From Bathynomus jamesi (taxonomy: Eukaryota; Arthropoda; Malacostraca; Isopoda; Cirolanidae), in NCBI GenBank assembly GCA_023014485.1, contig JAJOZX010005611.1, forward strand, positions 67,001-131,000: a DNA stretch of 64,000 nucleotides, given 5' to 3'. Positions 20,475 to 31,460 of this stretch are shown one piece after another. Numbering within the stretch: the first letter of the stretch is position 1; every line of letters starts with the position of its first letter. Below the pieces are notes generated by a model. It was not told the origin of the DNA and did not search any database. It was given only the letters and a program-made list of their open reading frames with translations. Position numbers and translations under genes: made by a program.

Positions 20475-20690
20475 TTTCAACTGCAAAGAACACGCAGTAT
20501 AAACAACGTAAAGAACGACGCTTGTATAGGAGAACATTCCGCGCAAGATGAGAAGAGAGAACGAACAAATGAAAAAATGAGGTTACTCATTTTTATTTGT
20601 TCGTTTTCTCTTCTCATCTTGTGCGGATGTTCTCCTATACAAGCGTCGTTCTTTACGTTGTTTATACTGCGTGTTCTTTGCAGTTGAAAT
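20475..20690. repeat. Hairpin made of two inverted SINE bodies
   Basis: Two arms of about 105 bp with TGCAAAGAACACGCAG and AACGACGCTTGTATAGGAG, separated by about 8 bp. The same body, in a third copy, follows the tRNA-like head at 20779-20918. Confidence 0.85.
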
Positions 20691-20778
20691 GTATATATAG
20701 ATTACGGCATGCGGGAGGTGCCCCTCGGGGCATTGGTTTCTGTGCGTATGTAGAGGAATTACGACTTCTGATCGATTG

Positions 20779-20918
20779 AGGACCATGTTGTAGTGGTTAT
20801 CATATCTGACCGGCAATCGGAAGATCAGGGTTCGATTCCCGGGTGGTTACCTCATTTGTTCGTTCTCTCTTCTCATCTTGCGCGGATGTTCTCCTATACA
20901 AGCGTCGTTCTTTACGAT
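20779..20918 (+). mobile_element. tRNA-derived SINE (Ala/Val-like head)
   Basis: The head GTAGTGGTTATCATATCTGA (A-box) and GGGTTCGATTCCCGGG (B-box) can be folded into a D-arm, an anticodon stem TCTGA/TCGGA with loop CCGGCAA (anticodon position GGC) and a T-arm with one mismatch. Acceptor pairing is imperfect and position 33 is not U, so this is a SINE head and not a working tRNA. The body CGTTCTCTCTTCTCATCTTG continues into a TA run. Confidence 0.6.
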
Positions 20919-21044
20919 ATATATATATATATATATAATATATATATAGGTACTTTTGGATATCCTCCCAACACTAATTTTTTTTTATAATGGAAGGAAA
21001 ATAAAGTACGTACATCATTAGTTATATGAATAAATATTCTTAAC

Positions 21045-21152
21045 TAACCTAACCTAACCTAACTTGAAGCCTGCTAACTACGGCTACGCCTGCCTGGCTG
21101 TTTTTAACCTAACCTAACCTAACCTAACCAAACCTAACCTAACCTAACCTAA
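21045..21152. repeat. Interstitial telomere-like (CCTAA)n
   Basis: Two runs of AACCT units separated by a 40-bp unrelated spacer (TTGAAGCCTGCTAACTAC…). The unit equals the arthropod telomere repeat TTAGG read on the other strand. The flanking block CCCAACACTAATTTTTTT…GGAAGGAAAATAAAGTAC occurs on both sides (20970-21010, 21154-21194) and its end again inverted at 21215-21245. Confidence 0.8.
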
Positions 21153-21199
21153 TCCCAACACTAATTTTTTTATAATGGAAGGAAAATAAAGTACCATAA

Positions 21200-22138
21200 C
21201 CAAAACCAAACCAACATTATATAAAAAAATAGTGTTGGGAGGATAATGCAAAGAACCTATATTATATTTGCATTTTACCAATTTTGCAGTAAAAAAACAA
21301 ACTGTCCATTCGAGGGATGAGTTCAATGGTGATCTAATTCCCAAAATGAGATTTGAAGAAAATAATTTATCTAAAACTTGTACTGCAAAATATTAGTTAA
21401 ATATTCTCTCATTAGTGTTTTTACTTTATAAATATTTTCAATATCTTTTAAAGGAGGATTTCTTTTTATTTATAATTTTGAGTCAAATCGAATGACATAA
21501 AATCGTTCTGTAAAAGATTGCGCTGAAAACAATTATAATTGATTTTCTCAAAATCTTTTTTGAGTTCGATCACTATTGAACTAATCCCTCGTATCAAGTT
21601 ATACTTAAAAATAAAATAAATATACGACATAACTGCGCAATATTTAAACATTTTTTTTACTACTGGCAAAATCAAATGTGAAACAACACCTTACATCTTA
21701 GGCCGATCCGATTCGGATAAAAGAAGAGGGTATAGGTATGACAGGCCTAGCAAGCCGGTGGCCGAAAATATTGCTCGTAAACTCAAGAAGCAGCCTCAGG
21801 ACCAGAACGGAACACACGGATAACGACACGGCTCAGAGAATAGAAATATGGCCACTCTTTTAAATTCCGCATTGGTACTTTGAATATTGCAACGTAGCAT
21901 GTCAAAATAGGTGTGATGTGTAAGGAAGTGATGTAGGGATTTTAGCATGAAATCTGGTGTATGGGAAAACAGATTTGGGGCATGACACAGAGTAAAACAA
22001 AAAATTTCCTTCATTCTAAGCATGGGATTGAGTGTTGTCGCCATAAGTTAGAAATGCTGTTTGGGCACATCATAAGGTGAACTTTAAATTGATAAGAGTG
22101 AAAAAAATAGATGCGAGTTATCTGGCAGATGACCGTAC
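21200..22138. other. AT-rich stretch, no gene seen
   Basis: Only short frames with no recognisable motif. No inverted repeat of note. Confidence 0.4.
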
Positions 22139-22925
22139 TAGTGATGTCTGATACGAAAAATTTTGGCCGATACCGATACTGATTCCGATACTTCAATTTT
22201 GCCGATGCTTGGCCGATACAGATACATCGGCAAAACAGCCGATACCGATACATCGTACATCACTAATCTACATCATTTCCATTATCTAATTGTTCAGTTA
22301 CAAACTCTAAAACGTCTAAGAGATTAAACAAAAAAGACCTTCCTGATCTAAGTAAATCCATGTTGGGAACTTGAAGTAAGATTAAAACTTTCCGAATGCT
22401 CTTCAGTACTATTCTTTATAATTCTAGTACTTTCCTACCAATGATGTTAAACTAACAATGATGTTAAACTACTTTCCTACCGCCTCGTTACTACCCTTTT
22501 TGTAAATGGGTGCAACATTTGCTTTTTCAATCTTCAGGTATTTCTGTCTAATTAATATATGTACCAGTAACAAACAAAATAGTGCCTTAGAGGTATTCTG
22601 TCTAATTAATATATGTACCAGTAACAAACAAAATGTGCCTAGCTAAGCTATCCTCCCTTCTTTGAGAATCCTAACATAACTATTATTGGGACCAGCAGCT
22701 TTATTTGGTTTCAATGTGTTAATTAATAATTAATCATCCTTCTTTATCTGAATCTTATCAAGAATGCCAGTTTAGAGAATCTAAAGGATCAAAATTGAAT
22801 ACTTTTATAAATTGAATATTTTTATAGAGTATCGGTGGTATCAGTAGTATCGGCCACAATTTCACCAATACCGATACGTCGACAAAACATGCTGATACCG
22901 ATACCGATACATCGGTACATCACTA
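22139..22925. mobile_element. hAT-like non-autonomous element with CCGATAC subterminal repeats
   Basis: Starts TAGTGATGT and ends ACATCACTA. Both ends carry clusters of CCGATACCGATAC / ATACATCGG motifs, probably transposase binding sites. The middle is non-coding and holds a duplicated 33-bp block (CTAATTAATATATGTACCAG… at 22545 and 22603). I could not find an 8-bp target duplication. Confidence 0.6.
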
Positions 22926-23040
22926 GTAAGACAATAAATTTACATAAACAACTCCCTGTACCTGTTACAAAGATTCTGATTGGGCAGAATTGGTCACGTG
23001 GAAACAACTGATCAATGTAAAATTGCCACATAACCTACAG

Positions 23041-23088
<48 letters not shown>

Positions 23089-24494
23089 TCCTGTGAAATT
23101 CGATGTGGGCCAGATAAATGGTAAATCTTGGTAGCATAAACGATTATGATTGTATCAAACTAATTAAATCTTTAAAGTAGGCAATAAATGTTGTAAATAA
23201 ATAAACAGATACTAGGTTCACAGAGGAAGGGCAGACAATGTTTGAGAAATTAGGACCTAAGTAAAAACAGATTGTAAGTCGAGGCCCAAATTGAGAGATT
23301 TGGCAGAGATGACTCGATAGGTATTATTTTTCAAACTAAATTGCTAATTGCAAGCTTGTCGAGTCCCCTTCTGGATAAATGGCATGACTAAAGGGGCATG
23401 GGTATAATTTATTTAATTTTACATGAGATTTGGAGTCACTATAAACCATTGAAGTTGATATACTACTTCTTCCAAATTTCTCATATTGGCTAAGGCCAAG
23501 GGTAGAATGTAAATGAACATATAGGCCAAGATCAGATAAATTCTCATGCTGTTGTAAATCAAAGACATCTCTACTGTGTGCGGGGCAATATTTGATGTTA
23601 TGTAAGAATATGGTGGGGCAATTGTTTCAGGGCACAGATATTTATAATATAATTTTATTTAAAGGTAGAATCAGTGGAGGTATTGAACAGCTTGTCGGTT
23701 TGCCAGTAACTCCAGCTTGAATGGGTATAGAGGACAGAAGGGCCCACCCATGGACAAGTGAGAAATATCTAGACAAGAGGAATTCCCAGTGGGTACTGGG
23801 AAAAATTGCAAGCTGGCACAAGTACAAAGCTCCAGAGTTAAGAGCATTGGAGGTTTCTCTGGAATATCCGCAAGTAGAACATTCTGTTTCAATCGTTCGT
23901 TGCCCATTGAAAGAAAACTAATTTATCTGGAGATTAAGCACGATGGCTTGAGGTGCAGAAAGAAGGTTTATTAATTTAGCGTGGCATTGAAAAAGAGTTT
24001 CTGGTACATAACGTATAATGCGTGAATGAACAATACTTGCAACTGGAGTTAACATTGGTACGGCCCTGCATGATGATGAGGGCCAATAGTGTATTTTTAG
24101 ATCATGTTGATGGGCACAAGTTATATGGAGTATTGCAGCTTAAGGTGTAAGGTTAATCAGTTTTAGTCCTCAAAATCTATTTCATTGGTCTGTGTCAATT
24201 TATTAAGAAATTGTATGTACATCTAATACGGATATAATTGCAGGAATAATATTGTTAAGTAAGTTAAGTTAGGTATTGAGTTCTAATTGCTAAATTGTAG
24301 ATGCTAAGCATTGAAAAGATTTTCCACTGTAACAAATTGATTCATTTTGTGTCAATTAATTGAGTTAAATTTGAATGTGGGAGTAAAATTGAGTCATAAG
24401 AAAATCATTCCCAAAGTAAAATTAAAGGATTGGCAAGCTCGTATAATATTGTCTTGTTAGTATTAAAGTGTTCTGTTATATAAATTTATTTTTC
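22926..24494. other. No gene seen; TA microsatellite at 23046-23085
   Basis: Moderately AT-rich; short frames without motifs. Stretches such as 23700-23940 look like old repeat sequence but cannot be assigned. Confidence 0.4.
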
Positions 24495-25556
24495 TATCTG
24501 GATATTAGCCAAAGGAGGAGGTGTGGAGATGTTTGAGAAGCCGCAGAGTGCCAGAATATTATGTGAGATTAGTTCAAGACATGTACGAAGGTTGCACAAC
24601 AACAGTAGGTAGGCGAAGGTAAACACTTTGAGGTGAAAGTAGGATTACATCAGGGATCGGCGCTTAGCCCTTTCCTGTTCCTCTGTGTTGTGGATTTATT
24701 GACACAAAATGTGAGAGAGGCCCCCTGGACAATGCTTTTTGCAGATGACATCGTTTTGTGTGGCAGAAGTGAAGACAACATGGATGAACGGTTGAAAAGA
24801 TGGAGAATGGGCTTAGAAGATAGAGGTATGAAAATTAACAGATCAAAGACGAAATATATGGAGTGTGAGTTTGAGCCGGGAGTACGTGAGTGTGACGCGA
24901 CGGTGGAAATTGATGGGGTCATCGTGGAAAGGGTTACAAGTTTCAAATATCTGGGGTCGATGGTTCAGGAGGATGGAAGTATGGAAGCAGAGATTAAAAA
25001 CCGACTGCAGTCGGCATGGGCAAACTGGAGGAAGTGCAGCGGGGTTCTGTGTGACCGACGGATGCTGATAAAACTGAAAGGGAGAGTGCACAAGACAATG
25101 GTGAGACCAACAATGACGTACAGCGCGGAAACATGGGTGACAACTAAGAAGGAAGAACAGAAGCTAAATGTGAATGAAATGAGGATGCTGCGGTGGATGA
25201 GCGGAGTGACGAGAAGGGATAAGATTAGAACTAGCTACGTGAGAGGATCCGTGAAGGTGACTGAAGTATCAAAGAAAGTGATGGAGAGGCGATTGAAGTT
25301 GTTTGGGCACGGACAGAGAAGAGAGGAGGAACACTTGATGAAAAGAATGTTGGAAATGGAGGTTTCAGGTAGAAGGAGGAGAGGCAGACCGAAAACCAGG
25401 TCGAAGGACGCGGTGGCGAGGGACATGCGTGTGTGGATTGGAGATGGAAGACGTGATGGAGAGGAGATGGCGGACGAGAGTGATGGACCATTATGGCGAC
25501 CCCAAATAGGGAGAAGCCGTAGAAGAAGAAGAAGAAGGAGGAGGAGAAGATCTGGA
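24495..25556 (+). mobile_element. RTE-like LINE, 5'-truncated, RT C-terminal half
   Basis: Upstream of 24633 a degraded frame gives RVPEYYVRLVQDMYEG. The 309-codon open frame then has GLHQGSALSPFLF (RT motif 4), MLFADDIVLCG (catalytic FADD box), RGMKINRSKTKYME and FKYLGSMVQEDGS. A thumb with KLKGRVHKTMVRPTMTYSAETW and RRRRGRPKTR follows. The 3' end, ACCCCAAATAGGGAGAAGCCG followed by (AGA)n, is typical of RTE-type elements. The endonuclease domain is missing. Confidence 0.8.
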
Positions 25557-25919
25557 TATTAGCCTGGGGTAACACTGAGAAGTCACATCAGCTCTATGGA
25601 ATCACAGTTTTGGGTGGGTGGAGCAGCATAGTCCAAATCTGTGACAGCAATATTCAGAGGAAAACAAGAGGAAATTATTGATATGATGAAACCAAGAAAT
25701 ATTGACATAATGGGACTTGGTGAAACCAGGCAGGGGTAAAGAGAATAGTAAAGATTTTGGTGAAGGATATTGTTTGATATTTAGCGGTACAGAACAAACA
25801 CCTCTTAAGCATGAAGTTGCTATGACAGTGGGACCCAGATGTACACCTTATCCACAGTAAGTGAATCTTATAAATGAAAGAATAATGAAAGTCGTTTTTA
25901 AAATTAGGAGCACTAGATA

Positions 25920-26512
25920 CATGTAAACTCCGGTTTGCGAATGGAGTGCCTTCCTGGAAAACAGATCGCTAGGTGAAGAATCGCAAATCGGGAGCATTAT
26001 AACATGGGTTCAATGGGGATACGTTCCTGGGGGGGCCAGAAGTTGGGGGGTCCTAAAAACACATTATATTAAAAGAACAAAGAAAATTCCAGGAGGTCGG
26101 TCCAGTCGTCATCAGGGCGTTAAACCGCAGTGATCGGCCCAAGGCGTCAGAGGTGCTGGAGTCCCGAGGTGGACAGCTGTGGCTCTGAGTGTGGCGATGG
26201 TGGCGGCTGTTTCTGTATGGGCTTGAAGAAGGTGATGATGTTCATCTGCTGTACTTTCTTCCTCTTCGCCAAGTAGATCTCCCCGTAGCACTTGACGGCC
26301 TATTCCACTTTCCTGCGCACGTCGGCACTTCTTGTGGAGTTGGGATCGTGCTCCTATAAGATCGACATCGCAGTCTCAAAGTAGCCAAAAACATTGTGAA
26401 GAGTCTTCATATCCAGCGTCTTCACAGGCTCCACTTCTTGCAGCGCCGCCTCCTCACGCTCATGCTCCAACTGGATGAGCTCGTCGTTGGTCAGCCTGGG
26501 TCGGACGACTGG
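25920..26512 (-). pseudogene. Tigger/pogo transposon fragment, transposase C-terminus
   Basis: The minus strand reads LTNDELIQLEHEREEAA, LDMKTLHNVFGYFETAM, EHDPNSTRSADVRRKVE and CYGEIYLAKRKKVQQ, then ITFFKPIQ, with three stops. This resembles the C-terminal tail of Tigger-like proteins common in arthropod genomes. Sequence at 25925-26040 (CTCCGGTTTGCGAATGG, GGGTTCAATGGGGATACG) looks like the end of the element. DDE catalytic core absent. Confidence 0.6.
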
Positions 26513-26689
26513 ATTGAAAAATGAATTTCTCAAGAATTTTTCAGATCGGACGATCGTTCTAGCGGGAGACTTCAGATCTCAAATGGGGTTTACCTGTACC
26601 ATGTACTTCGAGTATACGCGCCTCAGCAGGGTCATACATTGGAAGAAAAGGAAAGGTTCTAAGAACAACATGAAAAGTTATACGGTACG

Positions 26690-27480
26690 AAAGTAGTATG
26701 CCCTCAAAATGGTAGAGTGCAATGCAATCGCAAATGTTGAGAAATATTGCAAAGGGGGTGGAATGTTGCAAGAGGTTATGGAACAAAGGGGAAGGGGGTC
26801 CTGCAACAAGTCAATGCTGCAAAGGGGGTTATGCAACAAGGAGGAGGGGGTTATCTCCAAGCTGCAATGAAGGGAACTCCCCCAGCAAGCTGGGGGAGTT
26901 CACCTAACCTCTTTGGGGGAGAAGTTGGGACGGCCTCACCCCCAAAAGGGGTAATCTTAACCTAAGAGAGGGAGAGAAAGGAGAAGGAGGAGGTCTTTGG
27001 GGGAGAAGTTGGGACGGCCTCACCCCCCAAAGGGAAACCTAACCTAAGCCTTAACCTAAGAAGGAGATAGGGGTGTTCGCCCAGCTCCAGCGAGACGCAT
27101 AATGAGAGTTCATCCGAGCGCCCGCTGTCTTATCAGGTCCTAATCAGCCAGTTGGCTTAATCCGCCAGTTGGCTTAGAAGGCTTAATCTGAATTAGAAGG
27201 CGTAAATGGCTTGTTCAGGTGTACATTATTAGGGTTGAGTTGCCAGATTCGGCTATTTATTTAATTAAAGCATATATTCTTGCCAGTTGGGTTAGAAACC
27301 CGCCAGTTGGCATAATCCGCCAGTTGGCATAATCCACCAGTTGGCTTAGAAGACCTAGAAGGCAGGTGTATGTTTATATATTAATTAACTTTTCAGCTGC
27401 CAGATTGCGCAATTCAGATTTCTTGACGGTTGGCTTAGAAATCCGTCAGTCGGTTTAGAAGGCGTAACCAGCCATTTGGT
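26690..27480. repeat. Solo Polinton-type terminal repeat with GCCAGTTGGCTTAGA minisatellite
   Basis: 26690-27110 is the inverted, diverged copy of 34600-34990 (blocks GAGTGCAATGCAATCGCAAATG, GGGACGGCCTCACCCCC, AGGTTAGG-type motifs). 27120-27470 carries about ten copies of CGCCAGTTGGCTTAGAAG-like units; two to three are present at 34560-34620. The inner edge faces left, away from the Polinton genes at 28-31 kb, so it cannot be the end of copy 2 in its present order. Confidence 0.6.
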
Positions 27481-27779
27481 ATACATATAATTAAATAATA
27501 ATATCGTTTATATATACAACCAAAAGAATTAAATAAAACACCATTACATCATTCTGTTTATTTAGACGAATTATTGGAATCAATTTCACGAAATATATAG
27601 CAAACAAATATACAATCCAATAAAAACGATGGAATATATATGATTAAAAAAAAATAATAAAAAATAATGATAGCATAAGAAATACGAACGAAGAATATAT
27701 ATATATATAATCAAAAAAAAAAATAATAATATAATACAAAATGATGAAGTATAACCATCAATATAACAGTACAGGAGAA

Positions 27780-27860
<81 letters not shown>

Positions 27861-28059
27861 ATTATATTAAATAATTAAATATATTGAAAACAAATATACA
27901 TCAAAATACATTCACTTTATGTTCTACTGCGCTTAACTAAAACACTAAACTCGCACGTAATCGAGTCTACTACGCAGTAAATACGATTTAACATTATTTC
28001 ACCGCTCAAGTTATAGGGACACCTATACTCGATGTAAATGGCCTTCATATCGTTCAATA
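27481..28059. repeat. AT-rich stretch with TA microsatellites
   Basis: TA runs at about 27700 and 27780-27855; otherwise A/T-rich sequence without gene. Confidence 0.8.
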
Positions 28060-28977
28060 CTATTTTGTGCCCACTTTACATTTGGTTGGCAAGTTATCTT
28101 TAAACACAGCTAGAATACAATCAAAAGCACGCACAAAGAGGTCATCTTTAACCACAACATCATTAGTAAATACAAGTTTATAAACATGCCTTTCCAATCG
28201 AGGGTTTTTTCTTACCGTCCCGAGCTTTCCAATTGTGAACTCTTCTTCACTCTGCATAGCGGCAATTGAAATAATCTTCCAAGTCGTAACGACAGCTATT
28301 CATTATATAGAGGTACAGCTCTTCAGGGTGAACAGTGTAGGCAAGCTGTGCCCTGTACCGCTCAAGTCCTTTGTACCAAAGTTCATGATATTTCGAAGAG
28401 TCTAAATCTTTTAAATAAGCATCCAGCTCTAGATCATTCTCACTTTGTTCATTCCTACATTCGATAAATCCGTCCAGCAGAGCGGTGTATGCGTATTCAA
28501 GAACCGTGTCAAAATAAATCATATCCGTATCACGCGCGTCTAATATAGGCTTCAGCTTGCGGAATCCGACGATTTCAAACATTCTGTCGAGGATGAAACG
28601 TTTGCGCTTAGGGACAAGAACGTTAATATCAGATGCATTCTTCCACATCAGTCGTATATCAATGCATGGCTGTTCGTTATTTAACACAACGTGCAAACAA
28701 CGGCATATGAGGGGGCGTCACTAATCTGCTCTCTTCTTGTACCTACACCTGCAGGTATTTTATAACGATCCTCTCCCCACTTCTCAACTATCACGAAGAC
28801 TCTATTCATCTCCTCAACACTTAAATAAATAACATTACGTTTACCAGAGTTTGCTTGCCTGCAAATTGTTTCAAGTAAATAGTTAATGGTGCCGGTTTCA
28901 CGCCTAAACACGCGCAATGACTTCGTCACGGAGACATCGTACGAGGCGTTGAGAATGCTTCTCAAAGGAAGTTCCAT
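28060..28977 (-). pseudogene. Polinton gene Y, unknown function
   Basis: From the ATG complementary to 28975-28977 three long open pieces follow in overlapping frames: 28977-28681 (…LRVFRRETGTINYLLETI…), 28696-28247 (…MWKNASDINVLVPKRKRF…, …LEYAYTALLDGFIECR…) and 28257-28060 (…RLERHVYKLVFTNDVVV…). Together they make about 300 residues with only two frameshifts, or less likely three small genes. Charged, tyrosine-rich, no signal peptide, membrane span or known motif. It follows gene X on the same strand, in the position where a Polinton has its right-hand genes. Confidence 0.5.
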
Positions 28978-29049
28978 CGTATTCGCACGTCCACTAGGTT
29001 CAAGCTCTGAGATGACTATGAGCCACAGGGGGACGGATCGGCTCGACGG

Positions 29050-29863
29050 GCGGAGTGAGTCACGCTGATGAAACGTGTACGGGTTTGTTCGAATCGTGTG
29101 GTTTCGTGAGGTACACGGGTGGGCGGCTCGCTGGGGGGAGAGAGTCACACCATAAACTGCTGAAGCGTGTACAGGCTTGTTCGAACACTTGTGCCCTTGG
29201 ACAAACAGAATTTTCCGCTACATGAAACTACCGGCTTTAATGTTTTATCACTCCCCAGACGTTCATTTCCACAAACTAAACATCTTCACAACCGGTGCAC
29301 TATTTGAGAGAAACATATGCCCATATTTATCCTTTTTCTTTGACAAGCGATACTCGTCTCTGAAGTCTGTTAAAAACTCACACAGCCCATTAGCCACACC
29401 CTCACTACAAACCTCGTCATGATATATATTAATATAGTGGTAAAAATACTTAAGATTCTCCATGATGACAAGATTTACATTCTCAACCGTAGGGTGCGAG
29501 TAGTCGGTATGGGTGTAACATGACATAATATCGCTTGTCACACCACTCATCAACAAGACTCACTATCCATAACCGTTGCTTATCTCTGAACGTGTTGCTT
29601 CTTCTACTTCGCGGTATATGTGAGCCTTTATAAAGGTTAGGACTACAACATACTTCAATACATCGTTTTTTCTAGGAAATCCTACAATGCCCTCGCCAGA
29701 ATACCCGTAGAGTATTTGAACATCTTGGTCCTTCGCGCGGCTCAATGTAGCCTTAAAGTATCAAAGGAGGGGGGAATAGGGAGTTCTTCAGTATCCACCA
29801 CATCTGGTACTTTGCCGAATACCACTTCATAAACGTTGAACACGCAATATTAAAGGTAGCCAT
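29050..29863 (-). pseudogene. Polinton gene X, unknown function, copy 2
   Basis: From ATG complementary to 29861-29863 the blocks FNIACSTFMKWYS, YGYSGEGIVGF, VVLTFIKAHIYREVEEATR, VTSDIMSCYTHTDYS, NVNLVIMENLKYFYHY and VCSEGVANGLCEF correspond one to one with copy 1. About four stops or frameshifts. The end overlaps 60-70 bp of conserved leader sequence before gene Y (GCTCATAGTCATCTC on the minus strand), also kept in copy 1 where gene Y itself is gone. Confidence 0.55.
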
Positions 29864-29921
29864 TACTATTTTTTTTCTACGCGGGAGAATACACACCTGA
29901 GCTCAAAGGTATGCAGAGGCC

Positions 29922-29948
29922 AACTGAGCACGCAGGGATAGAGATATG
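29922..29948 (-). promoter_or_regulatory. Core promoter of Polinton gene X, copy 2
   Basis: Minus strand CATATCTCTA then TCAGTT, the same order and spacing as at 7336-7362. Confidence 0.5.
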
Positions 29949-30109
29949 CTCAGGTAGTGGCAGGACTCACGTTGCCGATCTTACAGTGGGTGGAGCTTAG
30001 CTTTTTACTGTACACACACACGCACGCACGCAAAGGAGAAAATGAAACCTTAATTGAAACAAATATACGTGATAAATAAACATATCAATACACGTATATA
30101 TAAATACAA

Positions 30110-30544
30110 TCAAGGATTAAGGTAGCTAAAAGGTACGGTATCATAGATACCAGGCATGTGGTAACGTTTCCTATCGGTGTTACGGCATACCTTCGTGCCC
30201 CTAAGTTCCTTCACACACCCCAGTTTCTGCGCCCGAAAATTGTGCGTCCCCACAATCAGTTGGGGTAGCTGGTCACCCTCATCTACCAAGCACACTAGAT
30301 CCTTCAACGAGTCAAAGTTAACGACTCGACGGTTCGCATGGTTAAGCGTGATACCCTTAGCCTTCACGATATACTTCGTACCATCCCCTACCCTCACCCG
30401 TACCCCATAGGTTTTTGGCCCTGTTGACACAAACGAGTCTGCGTATGCACCATCGCCATACTCATCCTTGATCTCATCAGTTAGTTCTCCGAGGAACTCC
30501 CCAATAGCGGGCATGTATTCACCCTCCCTCGCTGTGAATATCAC
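30110..30544 (-). pseudogene. Polinton PolB C-terminus, copy 2
   Basis: An open frame of 144 codons containing IGEFLGELTDEIKDEYG, KYIVKAKGITLNHAN, VNFDSLKDLV and GCVKELRGTKVCRN, as in copy 1 but with the frame unbroken. Exonuclease and palm motifs are absent: the part between exon 1 (30933-31102) and this block is only about 390 bp, largely TA repeats. So PolB is internally deleted as in copy 1, with different breakpoints. Confidence 0.75.
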
Positions 30545-30614
30545 GCTATCTTCTATTGTAAGTTTTTAATATTTCTAAAATCCTACCTGTACAAGAAATG
30601 TACAAATAAAAACA

Positions 30615-30616
30615 CA

Positions 30617-30672
<56 letters not shown>
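30615..30672. repeat. TA microsatellite
   Basis: Uninterrupted TA run lying inside the deletion between PolB exon 1 and the PolB C-terminal block. Confidence 0.95.
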
Positions 30673-30673
<1 letters not shown>

Positions 30674-30932
30674 AATAACCGAAGGAAAAAAAAAAGAATA
30701 ATTACAAATATTTTTCAAAACGCGTTTATTGCTGCCTTTTACGTTAGGTTATATTGTTATGAACGAGAAAGAGTCCTGGCCGATATATATATATTATGTC
30801 CCGGTTAGGTTATATTATTATAAACGAGAAAGAGTCCTTGGATTAATTTTTCTTTATAGGAAAACTCAGAATAAAGCTAGGTTAGGTACTTATAAGTTAA
30901 CACTGAATGAACTGCAGAATATAATTACTTAC

Positions 30933-31102
30933 ATTTTAATATCGTCTTCACTGAACGATTCTTGCATTTCGCCACAATTTTCCGTAACAAACTGCGTAGA
31001 TAACAGTTCATCCCGATCTGCAGCGCTAAAAATTAGACGCGTTGCCTGAGCATAAAAATCTTGAGTTTCAAACAGATCGGGGGAGTCGTACAGCTGGCTC
31101 AT
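30933..31102 (-). CDS. First exon of the Polinton PolB-side gene, copy 2
   Basis: From ATG complementary to 31100-31102 an acidic 56-codon segment (MSQLYDSPDLFET… FSEDDIK) ends in a canonical GTAAGT donor at 30932-30927, phase 2. The following intron region is interrupted by a duplicated block GTTAGGTTATATT…ACGAGAAAGAGTCCT (30745 and 30805). Second exons with a matching phase exist in copies 1 and 3, not here. A strong TATA/initiator lies upstream. Interpreted as the start of the PolB gene from position only. Confidence 0.55.
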
Positions 31103-31141
31103 GGTTGATATTTCAAAAACACTAAGCACGAAAAACGATTG

Positions 31142-31180
31142 AACTGAGGCTCTGAGATGAAAGGGACCCCTTTTATAAAG
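31142..31180 (-). promoter_or_regulatory. TATA box plus TCAGTT initiator
   Basis: On the minus strand TATAAAA (31177-31171) is followed by TCAGTT (31147-31142), 32 bp from the first T of the TATA box to the A of the initiator, the ideal RNA polymerase II spacing. The ATG of exon 1 follows about 43 bp downstream. Confidence 0.75.
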
Positions 31181-31189
31181 GGGCTTGTG

Positions 31190-31398
31190 ACCACCCCACA
31201 ACGCACAAACGCTAGCTTCCTATTGGCTAGCGGTAAATTTTGGGCGGAGCTTGACGCGAAGGCCTGCATAGCGGCCAAACAGAGGTCCTGGGCTCCGCCC
31301 ACAGGGCTGTGATTTGTTGCCCCATGAAATCTGGTGCGTGTCAGGTATCACCATTCGTGGAGAGACGAGAAACGCTTTGTTTTTTTATCTTGTATTCG

Positions 31399-31460
<62 letters not shown>

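Noticed and set aside
20779..20852. Functional tRNA-Ala gene
   Set aside because: The acceptor stem pairs poorly, a T-stem mismatch exists and U33 is replaced. A body and TA tail follow, so it is a SINE head.
24633..25562. Intact functional reverse transcriptase gene
   Set aside because: RT fingers and endonuclease are missing; element is 5'-truncated even though 309 codons are open.
25231..25575. Minus-strand open frame, Ser/Pro/Phe-rich
   Set aside because: Shadow of the RTE-like reverse transcriptase on the plus strand; composition follows from the purine-rich coding strand.
28681..29148. Start of gene Y at an upstream Met (29148)
   Set aside because: The upstream 57 codons overlap the gene X end and leader that is shared with copy 1 as non-coding; the conserved block begins at the ATG at 28977.
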